Positions 40,263 through 45,775 of a stretch of 45,775 nt of DNA are shown here, one piece after another. The position numbers were made by a program, and so were the translations under genes. Under the pieces are notes generated by a model, which was not told the origin of the DNA, made no database searches, and saw nothing but the letters and a program-made list of their open reading frames with translations. Position 1 is the stretch's first letter; each line of letters starts with the position of its first letter. Origin of the DNA: Vulcanimicrobiota bacterium (GTDB taxonomy: Bacteria > Vulcanimicrobiota > Vulcanimicrobiia > Vulcanimicrobiales > Vulcanimicrobiaceae); NCBI GenBank assembly GCA_027459845.1, contig DAIDGS010000121.1:1-45775 (forward strand), read 5' to 3'.

Positions 40263-41098
40263 GTCAACACGTAACGCTCCAGCGCTTCTGCAACCCCGTC
40301 GGCATGCACGTTTCCCACCACCGCGTCGGCAATGGCACGCAACTCGGGCGGAGCCGAACCCATCGCGACGGCGAAACCGGCGACGCGTAGCAGCGGGGCG
40401 TCGTTCCAGGAATCGCCGATGGCCACGACGCGGGCGAGATCGATCCCAAGGCGCTGCGCCACGAACGCCAGCGCGCGCCCCTTGTCGACGCGCGGATCGA
40501 GAATTTCAACGAACTCGGGCAGGCTGCGCGTGACGTACGCGCGTGCGCCCAGGCGCTCGCGCAGCCGCCGTTCGACCTCGGCCGCGATGGCGGCATCGGC
40601 GATCGCGACCGCTTTGGTCGAGTCGCTGAAGCGAAACCGCTCGCGCAGCGACGGCACCACGACCGGCTCCACGCCCGCAAGCGCCGCATAGCGTTCGCTG
40701 AAGCGATTGCGCGCTTCGCAGTAGTATTCGTCGTTGCGGTAGAGCTGCAGGTGGATGCCGTCGCTCTCGCAGCCGTCGATCACGTCCAAAACGACGTCGT
40801 TGGCGAGCGCCGTATGGGCTAAGACCTCGTCGCGCTGCGGATCGACCACGGCCGCGCCCTGATAGCAGACGACCGGCGCCGTAAAGCCAAAACTGCGCGC
40901 AAAGGGGACCGCGGCGCGATACATGCGTCCGGTCACGATGCAGCCGGCGACGCCGGCCGCGCGCATCTGCGCGACCGCCGCAACGACCCTCGCCGAAACC
41001 ACGACGCCGTCGTCGACCAAGGTTCCATCCAGATCGAAGGCAACCAGCCGAGGCGGCAGCACCGGCGCCGCGACCGCGCCGTTCTCCGGCGCGCTCAC
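40259..41098 (-). CDS. HAD-superfamily phosphatase, Cof type
   Basis: 279 residues. Motif I FDLDGTLVDD, motif II VTGRMYR, the motif III Lys around DPRVDKGRALAFV and motif IV GDSWNDAPLLRVAG are all present, with the large IIB-type cap between motifs II and III. Cof-type enzymes dephosphorylate sugar phosphates, FMN or pyridoxal phosphate; the substrate here is unknown. The GTG at 41096-41098 overlaps the dnaE stop as GTGA. Confidence 0.92.
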   Translation of the reverse strand: MSAPENGAVAAPVLPPRLVAFDLDGTLVDDGVVVSARVVAAVAQMRAAGVAGCIVTGRMYRAAVPFARSFGFTAPVVCYQGAAVVDPQRDEVLAHTALANDVVLDVIDGCESDGIHLQLYRNDEYYCEARNRFSERYAALAGVEPVVVPSLRERFRFSDSTKAVAIADAAIAAEVERRLRERLGARAYVTRSLPEFVEILDPRVDKGRALAFVAQRLGIDLARVVAIGDSWNDAPLLRVAGFAVAMGSAPPELRAIADAVVGNVHADGVAEALERYVLT

Positions 41099-44000
41099 GC
41101 GTGCGCTTCCCGGTGCTCGGCACGCCTGACCGCCCCGTGCCCAAAGATGCGCACGAGTTCGTCGGCCACCTCGGGATGGGCGGCGATCGAGCGCGCCGAG
41201 CGCTGGGTACGCCCGCGCGCGTGCAGTACGACCGGTACGTCGCCGGGATGCCTTTCCAGCAGCGCCGCCAGACGATCGATCTGCGCGCGCTCGGCGACGT
41301 CGACGTGCCAGGCGTGCGCCACCGGCGCCGGCTCCGGGCGCGGCGCGTAGGCGCTCGCCGCATCGACGCTGATCGAGACCTCGATCGGTGCGTCGTCGCC
41401 GGCTTTGCTTCCAACGCGCTCGCGTAGCCGCACGCGACCCTTGAGGATCAGCGTTGCGTCGACGGTGAAGAGCGCCTGGACTTGCGGATAGAGCTTGGCA
41501 AAGACGATCGCCTCCGCGCTCCCGGTGGTATCCTCGAGTTGCGCGATCAGCATCTGGGCACCGCTCTTGGTGACGGTGCGCCGCACCCCGGTCACGATCC
41601 CCGCGATCGTCACGGCGGCATCGTCGCCGCACTGACGCACGTCCTTCATCAGGATGGCTCCAGCGCGTACGAGCTGTGCCTGCACGTCGGCGAGCGGGTG
41701 GCCCGACACGTAGATCCCCAGCGTCTCGCGCTCCCAGGCCAGCGCCTCGCGCGAACTCGGGGCCGGCAGCACCGGCAGCCGCGGCACCAGTGCCGGCGCC
41801 AGCACGTCGGCGAAGAGCGAGGCCTGCCCCTGCGCCCGGTCGCGCGCCGCGCGCGACGCGGCATCGACCGCCGCATCGATCGCCGCCAGCTTCTCGGCCC
41901 GATTTCCGGGGGCACGGTCGAGTGCGCCGCACTTGACCAGCGCTTCGAAGAGCCAGCGATTGGCCTGCTTCGAATCGACCCGCGCGACCAAGTCGAACAG
42001 GTCCGCAAACGGGCCGCCGCGCTCGCGTGCGTCGATGATGGCGCGCACCGCACCTTCGCCGGCGCCTTTGATTGCCGCTAAGCCGAAGCGAATGTCCCCG
42101 CCCACCACCGCAAAGTCCACCAGCGACGCGTTGACGTCGGGTGGGAGCACGGCGATGCCGAGTCTGCGCGCCTCGTCGATGTACTCGACCAGCTTATCGG
42201 TCTTGTCTTTGACCGAGGTCATCAGCGCGCTCAAGTATTGTAACGGATGGTTTGCCTTCAAGTACGCGGTTTGATACGCGATCCACCCGTAGGCGGCGGC
42301 GTGCGATTTATTGAAGCCGTAGCCGGCAAACGGCTCCACGAAGTTGAATATCTTCTCCGCCAGCGCGCGATCGACGTTCGACGTGCTCATCGCACCTTCG
42401 ACGAACTTCTCGCGATAGAACGGGATCTTCTCCTTCTGCTTCTTGCCCATCACCTTACGCAGCTCGTCGGCTTCACCCATGGTAAACCCGGCGATGTCGC
42501 GCGCCATCTGCATGACCTGTTCCTGATAGGCGGCCACGCCGTACGTCTCGGCGAGGATCGGTTCCAGCTTCGGATGCAGGTAGGTCGGCACGGTGCGGCC
42601 GTGCTTGTTGCTGACGTACTGAGGAATCCAGTCCATCGGTCCCGGACGGTAGAGCGCGACCAGCGCGACGATATCCTCGAAGCGCGACGGTTTGAGCTCG
42701 ATGCAGACGCGTTTCATGCCTTCCGACTCGAGCTGAAAGACGCCGATCGTTTCACCGCGACCGAGCATCGCAAAGGTGCGGCCGTCGTCGAGCGGGATCG
42801 TTCCAAGGTCGAAACTCGGATCGACGGTGCGGCGGATCTCCTTGACGGCATTATCCATGACCGTCAGGTTGCGCAGCCCGAGAAAGTCCATTTTGAGCAG
42901 GCCGATCTTTTCGACCCACTCCATGTCGTATTGGGTGTTCACGCCGCCGTCGTTGAACCGCACCAGCGGCGCGTAGTCGATCAGCGGCCCGGCCGAGATC
43001 ACCACGCCTGCGGCGTGCGTGCCGGCGTTGCGCGCCAGACCTTCGATCTCTTTGGCGGTATCGAGCAGCTTGCGAATCTCGGGGCGCGTCGCATAGAGCG
43101 CCTTGAGTTCGGCAATCGCATCGATCGCCTCGGCGATCGACAGGCCGCCCGGCCCCGACGGCACCAGCTTGGCAACCTTGTCGACGTCGGTGAGCGGTAC
43201 CCCGAGCGCCCGGCCGGCGTCGCGAATCGCCGCGCGTGCCGCCATCGTACCGAAGGTGACGATTTGCGCGACGCGGTCCTTGCCGTACTTTTCGGTGACG
43301 TAGGCGATGACTTCATCGCGCCGCTCCACGCAGAAGTCGGTGTCGATATCCGGCATCGAGATGCGATCCGGATTGAGGAATCGCTCGAAGAACAGGTTGT
43401 GTGCGATCGGATCCAGATCGGTGATGCGCAAGCAGTACGACACCAGCGAGCCGACCGCCGAGCCGCGTCCCGGCCCAACCGGGATGCCGTGATCGCGCGC
43501 GTATTTGATGAAATCCCAGACGATCAGGAAGTAGGATGAAAAGCCCATCGTCGTGATCACGCTCAGCTCGTACTCGAGCCGCTCGCGCAGCGCTCCGTCC
43601 GAGGCCGCCCGTTCGGCCCCGTAGCGCGCGATCAATCCTTCGTTGCAGATCGCGCGTAGATACGCTTCGGCGCTACGCTCGGTGCCCTCGGGCGTCGACG
43701 GCACCGGAAAATCGGGGACGTGAAAGATGCGCTCGGGGATTCGAATGTCGATCCGCTCGGCGATTTTCACGGTATTTTCGACCGCTTCGGGGAGGTCGTG
43801 CCACAGCGCGGCCATCTCTTCGGCGCTCTTGACGTAGAACTGATCCGAGTAGAACTTCATGCGGCTGGTGTCGGCGACCGTCTTTCCGGTTCCGATGCAC
43901 AGCAGCACGTCGTGCGCCGGTGCGTCCTTCTGCTCCAGGTAGTGCGAGTCGTTGGTGGCCACCAACGGCAGACCGAGTTCGCGTGCGACCTTTACCAGCC

Positions 44001-44553
44001 CGGCGTTGATCACATCCTCTTCGGGCATCCCGTGGCGCATGACCTCGATGTAGCATCGATCGCCGAAGATGTCGACGTAGGCCTTGGCGTTCTTGACCGC
44101 GGTGGCGTGGTCGCCGGCCAGCAACGGCGCGGCCACCAACCCCGACATACAGCCCGACAGTGCGATCAAACCCTCGTTGTGCTGCGCCAAGAGGTCGAGA
44201 TCGATCCGCGGCTTGTAATAGTAGCCCTCGAGAAAGCCCTTCGAGATCAGCGCCGTCAAGTTCCGGTACCCCATGACGTCGGCGGCCAGCAGGGTCACGT
44301 GCGCCTCCTCGCGGACCGAGCGGTCGAAGCGCCCGCGCGGCGCGATGTACGCCTCGCAGCCGATGATCGGCGTGAGCCGCGTCTCGCGCGCCTTGTAGTA
44401 GAACTCCATCGCCCCGTACATCACCCCGTGGTCGGTCAGCGCGACGGCCGGCGCGCCGTCTTCGGCCGCCCGGCGGCAGAGGCGGTCGACCCGGCACGCC
44501 CCGTCCAGGAGCGAGTATTCGGAGTGGACGTGGAGATGGACGAACTGGCTCAA
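41095..44553 (-). CDS. dnaE: DNA polymerase III alpha subunit
   Basis: 1152 residues, full length. The N-terminal PHP domain starts FVHLHVHSEYSLLDGACRV. The polymerase active site PDIDTDFCVERRDEVI is near residue 400, followed by the finger region (GYGFNKSHAAAYGWIAYQTAYLKANHP), an HhH region and a C-terminal OB domain (VTIAGIVTGVRRTVTKSGAQMLIAQLEDTTGS). It is the catalytic subunit of the replicative polymerase (DnaE1 type). It starts with TTG 44553 behind GGAA. It is divergent from the diguanylate cyclase gene, 58 nt away, and heads the dnaE-HAD-ftsQ operon. Confidence 0.97.
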   Translation of the reverse strand: MSQFVHLHVHSEYSLLDGACRVDRLCRRAAEDGAPAVALTDHGVMYGAMEFYYKARETRLTPIIGCEAYIAPRGRFDRSVREEAHVTLLAADVMGYRNLTALISKGFLEGYYYKPRIDLDLLAQHNEGLIALSGCMSGLVAAPLLAGDHATAVKNAKAYVDIFGDRCYIEVMRHGMPEEDVINAGLVKVARELGLPLVATNDSHYLEQKDAPAHDVLLCIGTGKTVADTSRMKFYSDQFYVKSAEEMAALWHDLPEAVENTVKIAERIDIRIPERIFHVPDFPVPSTPEGTERSAEAYLRAICNEGLIARYGAERAASDGALRERLEYELSVITTMGFSSYFLIVWDFIKYARDHGIPVGPGRGSAVGSLVSYCLRITDLDPIAHNLFFERFLNPDRISMPDIDTDFCVERRDEVIAYVTEKYGKDRVAQIVTFGTMAARAAIRDAGRALGVPLTDVDKVAKLVPSGPGGLSIAEAIDAIAELKALYATRPEIRKLLDTAKEIEGLARNAGTHAAGVVISAGPLIDYAPLVRFNDGGVNTQYDMEWVEKIGLLKMDFLGLRNLTVMDNAVKEIRRTVDPSFDLGTIPLDDGRTFAMLGRGETIGVFQLESEGMKRVCIELKPSRFEDIVALVALYRPGPMDWIPQYVSNKHGRTVPTYLHPKLEPILAETYGVAAYQEQVMQMARDIAGFTMGEADELRKVMGKKQKEKIPFYREKFVEGAMSTSNVDRALAEKIFNFVEPFAGYGFNKSHAAAYGWIAYQTAYLKANHPLQYLSALMTSVKDKTDKLVEYIDEARRLGIAVLPPDVNASLVDFAVVGGDIRFGLAAIKGAGEGAVRAIIDARERGGPFADLFDLVARVDSKQANRWLFEALVKCGALDRAPGNRAEKLAAIDAAVDAASRAARDRAQGQASLFADVLAPALVPRLPVLPAPSSREALAWERETLGIYVSGHPLADVQAQLVRAGAILMKDVRQCGDDAAVTIAGIVTGVRRTVTKSGAQMLIAQLEDTTGSAEAIVFAKLYPQVQALFTVDATLILKGRVRLRERVGSKAGDDAPIEVSISVDAASAYAPRPEPAPVAHAWHVDVAERAQIDRLAALLERHPGDVPVVLHARGRTQRSARSIAAHPEVADELVRIFGHGAVRRAEHREAHA

Positions 44554-44611
44554 CGAACGTTCCTGCGGGGCCTTCTAAAGAAAGGGCGAAGAGGGGTCGT
44601 TACTGTAAACG

Positions 44612-45766
44612 ATGTCGTCGTCCACCCCGTCCCCCGGCCCGCCCGAGGGCTGCCGAACGGCCGACCACACCGAGCTTCTTCAGGAGCTCGAGCGGGTACG
44701 CTCGCGCTTGGCGATGGTCGAGGCCGAACGAGACGAGTACGCACAACAGAACTCCGAACTCTTCGTCCTCCAACAGGTCTTTTCCACCATCAACTCCACG
44801 CTCGAGATCAACGACATCCTCTCGATGGTGTTGCGAGGGGTGGTCGAGGCCCTCAAGTTCAAGCGCGTCGTGCTCTTCGATGTGATCGACGGCGGCGGCA
44901 TCATTCGGCGCCTCGAAGCCGACCTCAACGGAACGGTGCTTCACGCCCTCGACCCGCGCGAGTACCGGGAGAACTCGACGCTGCAAGACGTCGCGTACGG
45001 CAACCTGCAACTCGCCTACGGGACCGCCGACGACGCCGATCGACCGCTCGAGGATACGCACGGTTTCTACTGCGTGGCACCGCTGGTCGCGCGCGACGTC
45101 GTACGCGGCCTCCTCTACGCCGACGACCCTCCCGGCGACGAGATCACCGAAAACCAACTGCGGATCATCCTCGATTTTGCCTCGCAGGCCGCAATTGCGG
45201 TCGAGAACGCCCGGCTCTACGAAGAGACGCGCCGGCTGCTCGAAGAGACGCAGCGCATGGCGCATACCGACAGTCTCACCGGAATCCCCAACCGGCGCGC
45301 CCTGCACGAGATGCTGGAACGCGAGCTGCATACCTCGGAGCGCTACGACACGCCGTTCGCCTTCGTCATTCTCGACCTCGACGACCTTAAGAAAATCAAC
45401 GACACCGGTGGCCACAGCCTGGGCGACCTGGCCTTGAAACGCTTCGCCCAGGTCCTGCGCAAGAACGCACGCAAGGGCGACATCATCGCCCGCTATGCCG
45501 GGGACGAGTTCGTCGTCGTCATGGCGCAGAGCGACAAGGAACAGGCCGAGCGAGGGGTCGACCGTATCCTGGCCGCACTGCGGCGCAACGGCCTCTCGAG
45601 TTCGATCGGGGTCGCGATGTTCCCCAACGACGGGACCGACGGCCAGACGCTCTTCTTCTGCGCCGACGAGGCGCTCTACCAGGCCAAGTCGGCCGGCAAG
45701 AACCAGTGCCGCTTCTACGACCGGGCCAAATCCAAACACCCCCCGGCCGCCAGCGACGCCGTCTAG
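44612..45766 (+). CDS. GAF-GGDEF diguanylate cyclase
   Basis: 384 residues: an N-terminal coiled coil (about 20-50), a GAF sensor domain (about 55-205, FSTINSTLEINDILSMVLRGVVEALKFKRVVLFD ... FASQAAIAVENARLYEE) and a GGDEF domain (TDSLTGIPNRRALHEML). The active-site loop reads RYAGDEFVVVMA, with Ala replacing the first Gly, a variant seen in active enzymes. An allosteric I-site RKGD is exactly five residues before it. It should make c-di-GMP under GAF-ligand control with product inhibition. ATG 44612 lacks a well-spaced ribosome-binding site. The stop is 9 nt from the window edge. Confidence 0.94.
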   Translation: MSSSTPSPGPPEGCRTADHTELLQELERVRSRLAMVEAERDEYAQQNSELFVLQQVFSTINSTLEINDILSMVLRGVVEALKFKRVVLFDVIDGGGIIRRLEADLNGTVLHALDPREYRENSTLQDVAYGNLQLAYGTADDADRPLEDTHGFYCVAPLVARDVVRGLLYADDPPGDEITENQLRIILDFASQAAIAVENARLYEETRRLLEETQRMAHTDSLTGIPNRRALHEMLERELHTSERYDTPFAFVILDLDDLKKINDTGGHSLGDLALKRFAQVLRKNARKGDIIARYAGDEFVVVMAQSDKEQAERGVDRILAALRRNGLSSSIGVAMFPNDGTDGQTLFFCADEALYQAKSAGKNQCRFYDRAKSKHPPAASDAV

Positions 45767-45775
45767 CGGCGCCGA

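Noticed and set aside
1-45775. CRISPR arrays, insertion sequences, integrases, prophage or plasmid functions
   Set aside because: No regularly spaced repeats, transposase or integrase motifs, or flanking target duplications were seen on either strand.

Overview
This is a gene-dense, high-GC chromosomal segment from a bacterium with a two-membrane envelope: it encodes a TonB-dependent outer-membrane receptor, a secretin and a type IV pilus assembly line. It also carries a cyclic di-AMP module (cdaA-cdaR-glmM) and ThyX, and it makes heavy use of GTG and TTG starts and of 1-4 nt gene overlaps. The combination (diderm machinery, c-di-AMP signalling, short fused operons, very large carboxypeptidase-regulatory TonB receptors) would fit a lineage such as Candidatus Eremiobacterota (WPS-2). 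That is an inference from gene style and not a proven identification. Almost everything is housekeeping; no insertion sequence, prophage or CRISPR array is visible.

Layout. 1-119: 5' end of an unknown membrane-anchored gene leaving the window. 247-1506: ArsB-type transporter, tail to tail with a 1166-aa TonB receptor (1503-5003). 5098-5128: strong terminator closing a short minus operon of an unknown protein and an Ldh-family dehydrogenase, divergent from glcF (6740-8086). 8038-10190 (minus): STAS protein, SnoaL-like protein, DUF1835 protein, tRNA-Gln(UUG) and a small DUF4870-like membrane protein. 10247-14484 (minus): unknown protein, cdaA, cdaR, glmM, then a leader that I read as a c-di-AMP (ydaO/yuaA) riboswitch, then an NlpC/P60 cell-wall hydrolase. 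14527-17059 (plus): rsgA, rpsT, ThrE-family exporter. 17062-22209 (minus): aroC-aroK-aroB-priA. 22379-23110 (plus): methyltransferase.

23122-33351 (minus) is a 13-gene type IV pilus operon: pilB, pilT, pilC, a sigma factor, one prepilin, a CcdA/DsbD-like membrane protein, a TPR-like protein, a methylase-less prepilin peptidase, pilM, pilN, pilO, a PilP-like protein and a pilQ secretin. Nearly every junction overlaps by 1-4 nt, so the genes are probably translationally coupled. 33584-36787 (minus): ftsA-ftsZ-thyX. 37038-39467 (plus): a chemoreceptor and a small exported protein, which sit between ftsA and ftsQ. 39519-44553 (minus): dnaE-HAD phosphatase-ftsQ. 44612-45766 (plus): GAF-GGDEF diguanylate cyclase.

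The most interesting signals are (i) a c-di-AMP synthase operon followed by a c-di-AMP riboswitch on a cell-wall hydrolase gene, a compact synthesis-and-sensing unit; (ii) the pilus operon carrying its own sigma factor and a thiol-electron transporter next to a pilin with exactly two mature cysteines; (iii) seven close cysteine pairs in the loops of the TonB receptor; and (iv) a division cluster ftsQ / ftsAZ split by a chemoreceptor on the opposite strand.
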